Below are positions 36,320 through 45,130 of a stretch of DNA of 64,000 nt, in pieces. Position numbers and translations under genes: made by a program. Source of the stretch: Streptomyces sp. DI166 (GTDB lineage Bacteria; Actinomycetota; Actinomycetes; Streptomycetales; Streptomycetaceae); contig NZ_FLSP01000037.1 in NCBI RefSeq assembly GCF_900091315.1, positions 1 through 64,000 on the forward strand. Reading direction: 5' to 3'. Each line of letters opens with the position of its first letter. The stretch's first letter is position 1. The notes under the pieces are model-generated. The model did no database searches. It saw only the letters and a list, made by a program, of their open reading frames with translations, and had not been told where the DNA came from.

Positions 36320-36360
36320 CGAACCGTGAACGCTGAACGCCACGCCGTCCGGAGGCCGAC

Positions 36361-37809
36361 ATGCCCGAGCAGCCCCTTTCCCCCGAATCCACCGCCGTGC
36401 GCGCCGCGCTCGATGTGATCCGCGCCGTGGAGCCCCGCGTCGCCGACGCCATCGGGCAGGAGGTGCAGGACCAGCGCGAGATGCTCAAGCTGATCGCCTC
36501 CGAGAACTACGCCTCCCCGGCGACCCTGCTGGCGATGGGCAACTGGTTCAGCGACAAGTACGCCGAGGGCACCATCGGCCGCCGCTTCTACGCCGGTTGC
36601 CGCAATGTCGACACCGTCGAGTCGCTCGCCGCCGAGCACGCCAAGGAGCTCTTCGGCGCCCGCCACGCCTACGTCCAGCCGCACTCCGGCATCGACGCCA
36701 ACCTCGTCGCCTTCTGGTCGGTGCTCGCCGCCCGCGTCGAGGCCCCCGCCCTGGAGAAGGCCGGTGTCCGCCAGGTCAACGAGCTCTCCGACGCCGACTG
36801 GGCCGAACTGCGCCAGGCCTTCGGCAACCAGCGCATGCTCGGTATGTCCCTGGACGCCGGTGGCCACCTCACCCACGGCTTCCGCCCGAACATCTCCGGC
36901 AAGATGTTCGACCAGCGCTCCTACGGCACCGACCCCGCCACCGGTCTGCTGGACTGCGACGCCCTGCGCGCCTCCGCCCGCGAGTTCAAGCCGCTGATCA
37001 TCGTCGCGGGCTACTCCGCCTACCCCCGTCTGGTGAACTTCCGGATCATGCGGGAGATCGCCGACGAGGTCGGCGCGACCCTGATGGTCGACATGGCCCA
37101 CTTCGCTGGCCTCGTCGCGGGCAAGGTCCTCACCGGCGACTTCGACCCGGTCCCGCACGCCCAGATCGTCACCACCACCACCCACAAGTCGCTGCGCGGC
37201 CCGCGCGGCGGCATGGTCCTGTGCGACGACTCCCTCAAGGACCAGGTCGACCGTGGCTGCCCCATGGTCCTCGGCGGCCCGCTCCCGCACGTCATGGCCG
37301 CCAAGGCCGTCGCCCTGGCCGAGGCCCGTCGGCCCTCCTTCCAGGACTACGCCCAGCGCATCGTCGACAACTCCCGCGCCCTCGCCGAGGGCCTGATGCG
37401 CCGCGGCGCCACCCTGGTGACGGGCGGCACCGACAACCACCTCAACCTGATCGACGTGGCCACCTCCTACGGTCTGACCGGCCGCCAGGCCGAGGCGGCG
37501 CTGCTGGAGTCCGGCATCGTCACCAACCGCAACGCCATCCCCGCCGACCCCAACGGCGCCTGGTACACCTCCGGCATCCGCATCGGCACCCCCGCCCTGA
37601 CCACCCGCGGCCTGGGCACCGCCGAGATGGACGAGGTCGCCGGTCTCATCGACCGGGTCCTGACCACCGCGCAGCCCGGCACCACCAAGTCCGGCGCCCC
37701 CTCCAAGGCCGCCCATGTCCTCGACGCGAAGATCGCGGACGAGATCTCCCGCCGGGCGACCGACCTGGTGGCCGGGTTCCCGCTCTACCCCGAGATCGAC
37801 CTCGGCTGA
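36361..37809 (+). CDS. glyA: Serine hydroxymethyltransferase
   Basis: 482 residues, longer than the usual 420 because of an insertion around residues 120-180 found in some actinobacterial SHMTs. Core motifs: KLIASENYASPATL, YAEGTIGRRFYAGC, VDMAHFAGLVAG, and the PLP Lys in VTTTTHKSLRGPRGG. It makes glycine and 5,10-methylene-THF from serine, supplying one-carbon units for FolD, PurN and PurH. GGAGG five bases before ATG. Controlled by the ZTP riboswitch. Confidence 0.96.
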   Translation: MPEQPLSPESTAVRAALDVIRAVEPRVADAIGQEVQDQREMLKLIASENYASPATLLAMGNWFSDKYAEGTIGRRFYAGCRNVDTVESLAAEHAKELFGARHAYVQPHSGIDANLVAFWSVLAARVEAPALEKAGVRQVNELSDADWAELRQAFGNQRMLGMSLDAGGHLTHGFRPNISGKMFDQRSYGTDPATGLLDCDALRASAREFKPLIIVAGYSAYPRLVNFRIMREIADEVGATLMVDMAHFAGLVAGKVLTGDFDPVPHAQIVTTTTHKSLRGPRGGMVLCDDSLKDQVDRGCPMVLGGPLPHVMAAKAVALAEARRPSFQDYAQRIVDNSRALAEGLMRRGATLVTGGTDNHLNLIDVATSYGLTGRQAEAALLESGIVTNRNAIPADPNGAWYTSGIRIGTPALTTRGLGTAEMDEVAGLIDRVLTTAQPGTTKSGAPSKAAHVLDAKIADEISRRATDLVAGFPLYPEIDLG

Positions 37810-37844
37810 AAACGCCCTGTTGAGTTGTCAAGGAGCGATGACTC

Positions 37845-38546
37845 TCACAGATCGATGAGCTGCTGACGCGGTCCCTCACGCGGCGGTCCGGCCTCCCGCC
37901 GGGCCGCCGCGCGGCGTATCGCCAGCATGCCCCCGGCACCGGCCGCGAGGCCCACCGCCAGGCCCCCGGCCGCCCACCACCGGGCGTCCGGCGCCGGTCC
38001 CGGGTCGTCGGCCTCGGGCGCCACGCCACGGACCGGTTCGCCCAGCAGTCCGGCGCGGTCCATGCGCTCGTAGAGGGAGCGCGAGGCCCGGTGCCAGCGG
38101 ATGTCGTCGTCCTCGACCTCCGGCGCCGGGTCCGAGCGCACCCAGGGCGTGCCGTCCTCGGTGACGACCAGCTCGTCCTGCCGCTCGATCGCCACGTCCC
38201 CGCCCGGGATGCTGCCGGTCATGGGCCAGCCGCCCACCCCCGTCAGCCCCCACACCACACTGATCCGCACCGGTGGGTGCTTGCCCTCGCGCCAGGCGTC
38301 GGGCACCGGCTCCGTCCCGTTGAACTCGGGCTTCATCAGCTGCCACAGCTGGGCGAACCGCTCCTCGCCGGACGGTACCGCCGTCGGCTGCCCCGCCCCG
38401 CCGGCCACCACGATCGCGATGTCCGGCGGCCGGGTCTCGCCGTCGTCCGCCACAGCCGCCCGCGTCCCGCCGCACAGGGCGAGCACCGCCCCCACCGGAA
38501 CCAGCAGCGCGAGCCGCGCCCCCGTCAGCCTCCCCGAGCCCCTCAT
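37845..38546 (-). CDS. Secreted, C-terminally anchored protein (twin 2 of ECF operon)
   Basis: 233 residues from ATG 38546. A signal peptide (ALLVPVGAVLALCGG...AAVADD) starts it, with an extracytoplasmic domain of about 140 residues (DIAIVVAGGAG, VRISVVWGLTGVGGWPMTG). One membrane helix (WWAAGGLAVGLAAGAGGMLAI) precedes a short basic cytoplasmic tail ending EGPRQQLIDL. It shares this layout and tail with the preceding gene (QGPRQELLDA), so they are paralogues. Last gene of the ECF sigma operon. Function unknown. Confidence 0.75.
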   Translation of the reverse strand: MRGSGRLTGARLALLVPVGAVLALCGGTRAAVADDGETRPPDIAIVVAGGAGQPTAVPSGEERFAQLWQLMKPEFNGTEPVPDAWREGKHPPVRISVVWGLTGVGGWPMTGSIPGGDVAIERQDELVVTEDGTPWVRSDPAPEVEDDDIRWHRASRSLYERMDRAGLLGEPVRGVAPEADDPGPAPDARWWAAGGLAVGLAAGAGGMLAIRRAAARREAGPPREGPRQQLIDL

Positions 38547-38622
38547 CCGTCCTGGTCCTCTTCCCTGTTCCCGTGGTTCCGTCGTTCCTGTTGTCCCTGC
38601 CGGTCCCGTCCGCCCGCGGCGC

Positions 38623-39366
38623 TCACGCGTCCAGCAGCTCCTGCCGGGGTCCCTGCTCACCAGGCCCGCCCTTCCGGCCGCCCAGCCCCAGCCGACCCGC
38701 CAGGGGCCGTGCCGTCAGCGCCAGGGCCGCCCCGGCCGCACCGCCCGGCAGAGCCCACCACCAGTCGGTGTCGTCGCCCGCCCGCGCGGACGCCAGGGGC
38801 CGGGGCGACGGAGTGGTCAGCGCCGAAGGCTCCGCCACGGGGGCGTCGTCCCGGGTCGACCGGTACACCTCCCGGAGCGAGAAGGCCGACAGATCCGCGC
38901 CGCCCGCGGGCTCGCCCATCACGCCCACCTCGGCGAGCAGCTCCCGGAGCTGCTCGGGCTCGGCGGCGCGGTGCCAGCTGCCCTTCGTCCGCTCGGTGAT
39001 CTTCATGGAGCGGTACACCCAGACGTCCTCGCCCCGGGCATCCGGGTAGATCCGGTCGATCCGCCAGGGCTCGACGTCGTGTATGAGCCAGGTGACGGTG
39101 ATACTCCGGTCCGCCACCGCCCCGTCGGGCGGGGCGCCGAGCGTGCCCGCCTCCAGCAGGGAGTCCAACTCGGTGTACTCCCGGTCCGAGTAGTACAGCC
39201 CCGCCGTCTCCCCGGTCGCCGGGGAGGAGAGGAACGCGCTCGTCGGCCCTCCGGCCACGGCGGGCGCCGCGGCCCACACCCACATCCCCAGCGTCACCGT
39301 CAACGCCCCGGTCAGCGCCGCCAGCCGACGCCGTACGCCCGTCCCACCGAGTACTCGCCCGCGCAT
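38623..39366 (-). CDS. Secreted, C-terminally anchored protein (twin 1 of ECF operon)
   Basis: 247 residues from ATG 39366, with GGGGG upstream. Signal peptide (LAALTGALTVTLGMWVWAAAPAVAG), an extracytoplasmic domain (TSAFLSSPATGETAGLYYSD, ITVTWLIHDVEPWRIDRIYPD), a C-terminal membrane helix, then a cytoplasmic tail GEQGPRQELLDA. Similar in order and tail to the next gene. Probably the envelope output of the ECF sigma factor upstream. Function unknown. Confidence 0.75.
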   Translation of the reverse strand: MRGRVLGGTGVRRRLAALTGALTVTLGMWVWAAAPAVAGGPTSAFLSSPATGETAGLYYSDREYTELDSLLEAGTLGAPPDGAVADRSITVTWLIHDVEPWRIDRIYPDARGEDVWVYRSMKITERTKGSWHRAAEPEQLRELLAEVGVMGEPAGGADLSAFSLREVYRSTRDDAPVAEPSALTTPSPRPLASARAGDDTDWWWALPGGAAGAALALTARPLAGRLGLGGRKGGPGEQGPRQELLDA

Positions 39367-39465
39367 CCGAACCCCCAAGCAGCCGATCGCCGAGCGGCCC
39401 GTCCGCGGGCCGCGTGTCACTCCTGGTACACCGCCCGGCCCGTCGGGGTTCCCACCCGCGCCCGA

Positions 39466-40332
39466 CTATTCGGAGGACTTCTTCAGCGACTTCGCGATCT
39501 CCACCGCCCGCTCCCTCGACGCCACACCCTCCAGCCGCAGCGTGAGGGCCTCGTCGTCCGCCGTGCCCGCGCCGTGCGTCCACAGCAGCGTCGGTCCGGC
39601 CGTGCGCTCCTTCCGGGTGTGCGGGGAGCCGTCCTCGCCCACCAGCCAGAAACTCAGCAGATGGGGCCGCGCGAACCACAGCGCGGGGTCCGGCGCCGAG
39701 GTGTCGCCCAGGGCGACGAACTCCGGCTGCTCCCGCACCGTCTTGACGAAACCGACGTCCAGCCGCTCCGGGAACTCGTCCACCCGGACCGTCCCGCCGC
39801 CCTCCTGCCAGCACAGGCTCACCAGGAACCGCCCGTCCGGCTCCTCGGTCACCGTCACCGCGTCCGGGGTGCTCAGCGCCGGGGGCACGGCGGGCGCGAA
39901 CCCGGCCCGCCGCTCGGCCTGCGCCAACGACACCGACTCCGAGCGCTCGCAGCGGATCGCCTCGGCGCTCGCCGTCGGACGCGCCGACGGGTCGTAGCGG
40001 ACCCCGACGCCGCCGAAGTCGAACCAGTCCGCGACCGTCGCCCGCACCGGGGGAGTGAGCACGAGCACCGTGAGCAGGCCGCAGAACGTCACCGTCAGCG
40101 AACGCCACCGCACCCGCGTCCACCGGCGCGCCGACCGCAGCCGCTCCCCGGGCCCGGTCGGCTCGGCCACCGGCACCGGCAGGCTCTCGGCGAGTATCTG
40201 GCCCAGCACCCGCTCGACCATCGTCTCGGGACCGTCCGCCCCGGGCCGGTCCAGGGACCTGCCGAGCGAACGCAGCTCCTCGGGCAGCCCCGGGCCGTCC
40301 TGACCTTCGTACGGCTCGCGCCGGTCGCTCAT
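39466..40332 (-). CDS. Probable membrane anti-sigma factor
   Basis: 288 residues. Starts at ATG 40332, overlapping the sigma gene stop (ATGA). An N-terminal cytoplasmic part of about 75 residues precedes one membrane helix (LTVTFCGLLTVLVLTPPV), with a large outer domain after it. No H-x3-C-x2-C zinc motif is present, so it is not a zinc anti-sigma. The role is inferred from the coupling to the ECF gene and from the topology. The outer domain (WFDFGGVGVRYDP, FLVSLCWQEGGGTVRVD) may sense an envelope signal. Confidence 0.75.
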   Translation of the reverse strand: MSDRREPYEGQDGPGLPEELRSLGRSLDRPGADGPETMVERVLGQILAESLPVPVAEPTGPGERLRSARRWTRVRWRSLTVTFCGLLTVLVLTPPVRATVADWFDFGGVGVRYDPSARPTASAEAIRCERSESVSLAQAERRAGFAPAVPPALSTPDAVTVTEEPDGRFLVSLCWQEGGGTVRVDEFPERLDVGFVKTVREQPEFVALGDTSAPDPALWFARPHLLSFWLVGEDGSPHTRKERTAGPTLLWTHGAGTADDEALTLRLEGVASRERAVEIAKSLKKSSE

Positions 40333-40928
40333 GCTCCTTCACCCCCTTCCCCGGGCTCGAAGTCCGGCAGCAGTCTGCCCAGCTTGCGCAGGGCGCGATT
40401 GAGGCGGGACTTCACCGTCCCGCGGGGCCAGCCCAGGGCCTGGGCCGTCTCCGACTCGTCCATCTCCAGCAGATAGCGGTAGGTGACGACCAGACGGTGC
40501 TCCTCGCTCAGCTGCTCCAGCGCCGCCAGCAGGGCCGTACGGCGCTCCGTCCGCAGCGTCGCCACGGCAGGGTCCGCCGACTCCGGTATCAACGGCTCGG
40601 CCTCCGCCAGGGCCGCCTCGCGGCCGGCGAGTGTGCGCTGCCGGGCCGCCGTACGCACTGTGTTCCTCGTCTCATTGGCGACGATCGACAGCAGCCACGG
40701 CCGGAACGCCGAGCCGTCCTTGAACCGGCCCAGCGCGCAGTACGCCTTGACGAATGCCTGCTGCACCACGTCCTCCGCGTCCGCACCGGCGCCGAGCGCG
40801 GCTGCCGCCCGCAGCGCGATGCCCGTGTGGGCACGCACCAGCTCCGCGTACGCCTCCGGCTCTCCGGCGCGTACCCGGGCGATCACCGCGGCCTCATCGA
40901 CGATGCGGCCCCCCTCCCGCGTTCTCAC
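40329..40928 (-). CDS. ECF-type RNA polymerase sigma factor
   Basis: 199 residues if started at GTG 40928. Region 2 includes DAEDVVQQAFVKAYCALGRF (core and -10 binding), and region 4 has LEMDESETAQALGWPRGTVK (helix-turn-helix for -35). The true start is uncertain: GGAGGGGGG lies inside the frame, 20-30 bases downstream, and GTG 40872 (EAAVIAR) is an alternative. First gene of the sigma / anti-sigma / twin secreted protein operon; divergent from trpS. Probably autoregulated. Confidence 0.88.
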   Translation of the reverse strand: MRTREGGRIVDEAAVIARVRAGEPEAYAELVRAHTGIALRAAAALGAGADAEDVVQQAFVKAYCALGRFKDGSAFRPWLLSIVANETRNTVRTAARQRTLAGREAALAEAEPLIPESADPAVATLRTERRTALLAALEQLSEEHRLVVTYRYLLEMDESETAQALGWPRGTVKSRLNRALRKLGRLLPDFEPGEGGEGA

Positions 40929-41028
40929 ACCCTTGTTACACCGCAGGAGACGGATCGGTTCCCACCTGTGTCGGATCAGTCCGCGATCGGTTCCGGATCG
41001 GGTCCGCGGACCTGAGAGAATGGTGCGC

Positions 41029-42042
41029 ATGGCCTCTGATCGTCCCCGCGTGCTCTCCGGAATCCAGCCCACCGCAGGCTCGTTCCACCTCGGCAACTAC
41101 CTCGGCGCCGTCCGCCAGTGGGTGGCCCTGCAGGAGACCCACGACGCGTTCTACATGGTCGTCGACCTGCACGCGATCACCGTCCCGCAGGACCCCGCGG
41201 ACCTGCGGGCGAACACCCGGCTCGCCGCCGCCCAGCTCCTCGCGGCCGGACTCGACCCGGACCGCTGCACCCTCTTCGTCCAGAGCCACGTCCCCGAGCA
41301 CGCCCAGCTCGCCTGGGTCATGAACTGCCTCACCGGCTTCGGCGAGGCCAGCCGCATGACCCAGTTCAAGGACAAGTCCGCCAAGCAGGGCGCGGACCGG
41401 GCCTCCGTCGGCCTGTTCACGTACCCGATCCTCCAGGTCGCCGACATCCTGCTCTACCAGGCCAACGAGGTCCCCGTCGGCGAGGACCAGCGCCAGCACA
41501 TCGAGCTGACCCGCGACCTCGCCACGCGCTTCAACGGCCGCTTCGGGGAGACCTTCACCCTGCCCAAGCCGTACATCCTGAAGGAGACGGCGAAGATCTA
41601 CGACCTTCAGGACCCGTCGATCAAGATGAGCAAGTCGGCGTCCACGCCGAAGGGCCTGATCAACCTGCTCGACGAGCCCAAGGCCACCGCGAAGAAGGTC
41701 AAGAGCGCGGTCACCGACACCGACACCGTCATCCGCTACGACGCCGAGAACAAGCCCGGCATCAGCAACCTGCTCACGATCTACTCGACCCTCACGGGCA
41801 CGGGAATCGCGGAACTGGAGCAGAAGTACGACGGCAAGGGCTACGGTGCGCTCAAGACCGACCTCGCCGAGGTCATGGTCGAGTTCGTGACGCCCTTCCG
41901 GGAGCGGACCCAGCAGTACCTGGACGACCCGGAGACGCTCGACTCGATCCTGGCCAAGGGTGCGGAGAAGGCGCGGGCCGTCGCCGCGGAGACGCTGGCG
42001 CGGGCCTACGACAGGGTCGGCTTCCTGCCCGCCAAGCACTGA
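41029..42042 (+). CDS. trpS: Tryptophanyl-tRNA synthetase
   Basis: 337 residues from ATG 41029, the usual length. Class I motifs: the HIGH-equivalent AGSFHLGNYLG near residue 17 and KMSKS in SIKMSKSAST. VGEDQRQHIELTRD is typical of bacterial TrpS. Three codons upstream, ATG 41020 is another possible start. Divergent from the ECF operon. This is the housekeeping-like copy; indolmycin-type resistance TrpS proteins differ, but I cannot exclude that class by eye. Confidence 0.95.
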   Translation: MASDRPRVLSGIQPTAGSFHLGNYLGAVRQWVALQETHDAFYMVVDLHAITVPQDPADLRANTRLAAAQLLAAGLDPDRCTLFVQSHVPEHAQLAWVMNCLTGFGEASRMTQFKDKSAKQGADRASVGLFTYPILQVADILLYQANEVPVGEDQRQHIELTRDLATRFNGRFGETFTLPKPYILKETAKIYDLQDPSIKMSKSASTPKGLINLLDEPKATAKKVKSAVTDTDTVIRYDAENKPGISNLLTIYSTLTGTGIAELEQKYDGKGYGALKTDLAEVMVEFVTPFRERTQQYLDDPETLDSILAKGAEKARAVAAETLARAYDRVGFLPAKH

Positions 42043-42106
42043 GGCGGGCCACACCGCACATACGTACTACTGGGCAGAGCGCTGCACATCACACGGCCGC
42101 GCCTGC

Positions 42107-42123
42107 CCACGGCACAGCCGTGG
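42107..42123 (+). terminator. Weak hairpin after trpS
   Basis: CCACGGC (42107-42113), loop ACA, GCCGTGG (42117-42123). Seven bp only. Confidence 0.35.
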
Positions 42124-42181
42124 CCGTACAGTCGATAGCCGACGGCTGAGAGAACCGACCGTCACGACGACAGGAGACGAC

Positions 42182-42760
42182 GTGGGGACCGTAACGATCG
42201 GCGTGTCGATCGCGGTCCCGGAGCCTCACGGCAGCCTGCTCCAGGAGCGGCGCGCGGGCTTCGGCGACGCCGCGGCTCACGGTATCCCCACGCATGTCAC
42301 GCTGCTGCCGCCGACCGAGGTCGACGGCGCGCTGCTGCCGGCGGTCGAGGCGCACCTGGTGGAGGTGGCGGCGTCGGGGCGGCCGTTCCCGATGCGGCTG
42401 TCCGGTACCGGGACCTTCCGGCCCCTGTCGCCCGTCGTCTTCGTACAGGTCGTCGAGGGCGCCGCGGCCTGCTCCTGGCTGCAGAAGCGGGTCCGGGACG
42501 CCTCCGGGCCGGTGGCGCGTGAGCTCCAGTTCCCGTACCACCCGCACGTCACCGTCGCGCACGGCATCGACGAGGCGGCCATGGACCGCGCCTACGAGGA
42601 ACTCGCCGACTACGAGGCCCAGTGGTCCTGCACCGGGTTCGCGCTCTACGAGCAGGGCGCGGACGGCGTGTGGCGCAAGCTGCGGGAGTTCGCCTTCGGT
42701 GGCGCCGTGGTGCCGCCGCAGGCCTCCCCGGTGGAGCGCGGGTCCATCCCGGCGAGTTAG
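42182..42760 (+). CDS. 2'-5' RNA ligase family (2H phosphoesterase) protein
   Basis: 192 residues from GTG 42182, with CAGGAG upstream. Two catalytic H-x-T motifs are present: THVT near residue 37 and HPHVTVAH near residue 120. That fits the 2H phosphoesterase / LigT-like family acting on 2',5' or cyclic phosphate RNA ends. Commonly found just downstream of trpS in Streptomyces. Substrate unknown. Confidence 0.88.
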   Translation: MGTVTIGVSIAVPEPHGSLLQERRAGFGDAAAHGIPTHVTLLPPTEVDGALLPAVEAHLVEVAASGRPFPMRLSGTGTFRPLSPVVFVQVVEGAAACSWLQKRVRDASGPVARELQFPYHPHVTVAHGIDEAAMDRAYEELADYEAQWSCTGFALYEQGADGVWRKLREFAFGGAVVPPQASPVERGSIPAS

Positions 42761-42805
42761 CTCCGCCGGTCGACCGGATTCACGTCGGCTTTTGTCCGCG
42801 GCCGA

Positions 42806-42846
42806 GTGGGGGCTGGTCGCGCAGTTCCCCGCGCCCCTTGGGGGTG
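42806..42846. repeat. Common Streptomyces short repeat
   Basis: GTGGGGGCTGGTCGCGCAG followed by TTCCCCGCGCCCCTTGGGG is, from general knowledge, a frequent intergenic repeat in Streptomyces. It can form a hairpin, and here it lies between convergent genes. Confidence 0.6.
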
Positions 42847-42859
42847 TTTCCCGCACGCT

Positions 42860-43615
42860 TTACATCGGCAGGCGTCGGAACAGTGGCCTCGGCATGTGGC
42901 GCAGGGCCGACATCACCACGCGCAGGGTGCCGGGGACCCACACCGTTTCCGAGCGTCGGCGCAGGCCCAGTTCAATGGCCGTGGCCACCGCTTCCGGTGT
43001 GGTGGCCAGCGGGGCCTCCGCCATTCCGGCCGTCATTCTCGAACGGACGAAGCCGGGGCGTACGACCATGACGTGGGCGCCGGTGCCGTGGAGGGCGTCG
43101 CCCAGGCCCTGGGCGAACGTGTCGAGGCCTGCCTTGCTGGAGCCGTAGATGAAGTTGGCGCGGCGGGCCCGCTCCCCGGCCACGGACGACAGCACGACCA
43201 GGGAGCCGTGGCCCTGCGCCTGGAGGGCCCGGGCGCAGATCAGGCCCGCCGAGACCGCGCCGGTGTAGTTGGTCTGCGCGACACGCACGGCGGCCAGCGG
43301 CTCGCGCTCGTCCTGGGCCTGGTCGCCGAGGACGCCGAAGGCCATCAGCACGAGGTCGATGTCGCCCTCGGCGAAGACCTTGCCGAGCACCCACTCGTGG
43401 GACTCGGTGTCCAGCGCGTCGAAGGCGACGGTGTGCACCTGGGCGCCCAGGGCGCGCAACTGCTCGGCCGCGTCCTCCAGGGCGGGCGTCGGGCGCCCCG
43501 CGAGCCACACGGTGCGGGTGCGGCGGGCGATCATCCGGCGGGCGGTGGCGAGCGCGATCTCGGACGTTCCACCGAGGACGAGCAGGGACTGGGGGAGGCC
43601 GAAGGCGTCCTTCAT
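42860..43615 (-). CDS. dprE2: DprE2-like decaprenylphosphoryl-2-keto-ribose reductase
   Basis: 251 residues, short-chain dehydrogenase. N-terminal NAD site LLVLGGTSEIALATARRM (the GGTSEIG-type variant of DprE2), then FGVLGDQ, LSSVAGERAR, and catalytic Tyr/Lys in NFIYGSSKAGLD. In mycobacteria DprE2 reduces the 2-keto sugar lipid made by DprE1 to decaprenylphosphoryl-arabinose. AAGGAG precedes ATG 43615. It is 26 bp downstream of dprE1 on the same strand, so the pair is one operon. Confidence 0.88.
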   Translation of the reverse strand: MKDAFGLPQSLLVLGGTSEIALATARRMIARRTRTVWLAGRPTPALEDAAEQLRALGAQVHTVAFDALDTESHEWVLGKVFAEGDIDLVLMAFGVLGDQAQDEREPLAAVRVAQTNYTGAVSAGLICARALQAQGHGSLVVLSSVAGERARRANFIYGSSKAGLDTFAQGLGDALHGTGAHVMVVRPGFVRSRMTAGMAEAPLATTPEAVATAIELGLRRRSETVWVPGTLRVVMSALRHMPRPLFRRLPM

Positions 43616-43641
43616 TGCGGCTCCTTGCGGGGACGGCGGCC

Positions 43642-44997
43642 CTAGAGGCCGAGACGGCGTGACAGGTCCGAGGTGAACACCCCGCGCGGGTCGGCCTCGG
43701 CGCGCAGCGCCCGGAAGTCGGCCACGCGCGGGTACATCGCGGCGAGCAGTTCGGGCCGCAGACGGGAGTCCTTGGCGAGATAGACGCGCCCGCCGGCCGC
43801 GGCCACCTCCTCGTCCAGCTCGTCGAGGAAGGCGCCGAGGCCAGGGAGACGCGCGGGGATGTCCAGAGCCAGCGTCCAGCCCGGTACGGGGAAGGACAGC
43901 CAGCCGGGGTCGGCGTCCCCGAAGCGCTTGAGGACGGCCAGGAAGGACGGGCAGCGGCGCTGCGAGATGCGCTCCACGATCCGGCGCAGGGCCTCCTCCT
44001 GGCCGTGTCCGACGACGAACTGGTACTGCACGAAGCCGCCGCGGCCGTAGACGCGGTTCCAGTGCGGGACGCCGTCGAGGGGGTGGAAGAAGGCGGAGAT
44101 CGACTGGAGTTCGCCGGCACGCGCGCGTGGGGCCTTGCGGTACCAGAACTCGTTGAACAGGCCGACCGAGCGGCGGGTGAGCAGGCCCTCGGGGAACAGC
44201 GCGGGCGGGGAGGGCAGCCGGGCGGGGCGGAAGGCGAGCGGGTCCCGGTACGCGCGCGTGCCCGCGCGCAGGGTGTCCAGGGGGGCGTGGTCGCCACGGG
44301 TGAGGACGGCGCGGCCGGTGGCGGCGCCGCGGGCCAGCAGGTCGATCCAGGCGACCGAGTAGCGGTAGCGGTGGTCGGTGGCGGTGAGCCGGTCCATGAC
44401 GTCGTCGAGGTCGGCGGCGCGCTCGGTGTCCACCGACATCAGGGAGGTCTCGACCGGCAGCAGCTGGAGCGTGGCGGTGAGGATCAGCCCCGTCAGGCCC
44501 ATGCCGCCCGCGGTCGCGTCGAACAGCGGCGTGCCGCGGCTGACGGTACGGATCTCGCCGTCGGCGGTGAGCAGTTCGAAGGACAGGACGTGCCGGGAGA
44601 AGGCGCCGGAGACGTGGTGGTTCTTGCCGTGGATGTCCGCGCCGATCGCCCCGCCCACGGTCACGTGCCGGGTGCCCGGGGTCACCGGCACGAACCAGCC
44701 GAGCGGCAGGAGGACCTGCATCAGGCAGTGCAGGGAGACGCCCGCGTCGCACAGGACGGTGCCCCCGTCGGCGTCGATGGCGTGCACGCGGTCCAGGGCC
44801 GTCATGTCGATCACGGCGCCGCCCGCGTTCTGCGCGGCGTCCCCGTACGCCCGCCCCAGGCCGCGCGGGATGCCGCCGCGGGTCCCGCAGCCACGGACGG
44901 CCGCCGCGGCCTCCTCGTACGTCCGGGGGCGGATCACACGGGCGTTGGTGGGGGCGGTACGGCCCCATCCCGTGACGGAAACGGTGTCGGCAGGCAT
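43642..44997 (-). CDS. dprE1: DprE1-like decaprenylphosphoryl-ribose 2-oxidase
   Basis: 451 residues, FAD-binding oxidase of the VAO type. PRGLGRAYGDAAQNAGG binds FAD, DIHGKNHHVSGAF holds the His132 equivalent, and VYLAKDSRL the Lys418 equivalent. In PVPGWTLALDIP the Cys387 position of the M. tuberculosis enzyme (PGWNIC) is Ala (codon 43867-43869). It oxidises the C2 of the ribose on the lipid carrier, the first half of epimerisation to arabinose. ATG 44997 lies eight bases after TACGGT (revcomp of 45005-45010), so it may be leaderless. No other ribosome site is visible. Confidence 0.9.
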   Translation of the reverse strand: MPADTVSVTGWGRTAPTNARVIRPRTYEEAAAAVRGCGTRGGIPRGLGRAYGDAAQNAGGAVIDMTALDRVHAIDADGGTVLCDAGVSLHCLMQVLLPLGWFVPVTPGTRHVTVGGAIGADIHGKNHHVSGAFSRHVLSFELLTADGEIRTVSRGTPLFDATAGGMGLTGLILTATLQLLPVETSLMSVDTERAADLDDVMDRLTATDHRYRYSVAWIDLLARGAATGRAVLTRGDHAPLDTLRAGTRAYRDPLAFRPARLPSPPALFPEGLLTRRSVGLFNEFWYRKAPRARAGELQSISAFFHPLDGVPHWNRVYGRGGFVQYQFVVGHGQEEALRRIVERISQRRCPSFLAVLKRFGDADPGWLSFPVPGWTLALDIPARLPGLGAFLDELDEEVAAAGGRVYLAKDSRLRPELLAAMYPRVADFRALRAEADPRGVFTSDLSRRLGL

Positions 44998-45040
44998 GTC
45001 GGCGACCGTATCGCCGTGTTGATAACGAGTTGTTGTGAAA

Positions 45041-45078
45041 CATCCCATCCATCCCCGAAATGGGTGATTAATGGGATG
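45041..45078. promoter_or_regulatory. Inverted repeat between dprE1 and the PAP2/ubiA/gtrA operon
   Basis: CATCCCAT (45041-45048) and ATGGGATG (45071-45078) form a perfect 8 bp inverted repeat. It lies in an unusually AT-rich stretch of a 133 bp divergent region. A shared operator or overlapping promoters are possible. Confidence 0.4.
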
Positions 45079-45130
45079 TCGCTCAATATTGCCGGTGTTC
45101 CGGCCGGGTGGGCGTGAACAGTGAGTCCAC

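Noticed and set aside
42182..42760. CthTTHB-type phage or toxin gene by the presence of H-x-T motifs
   Set aside because: Both motifs, length and location after trpS fit the ordinary 2'-5' RNA ligase-like family.
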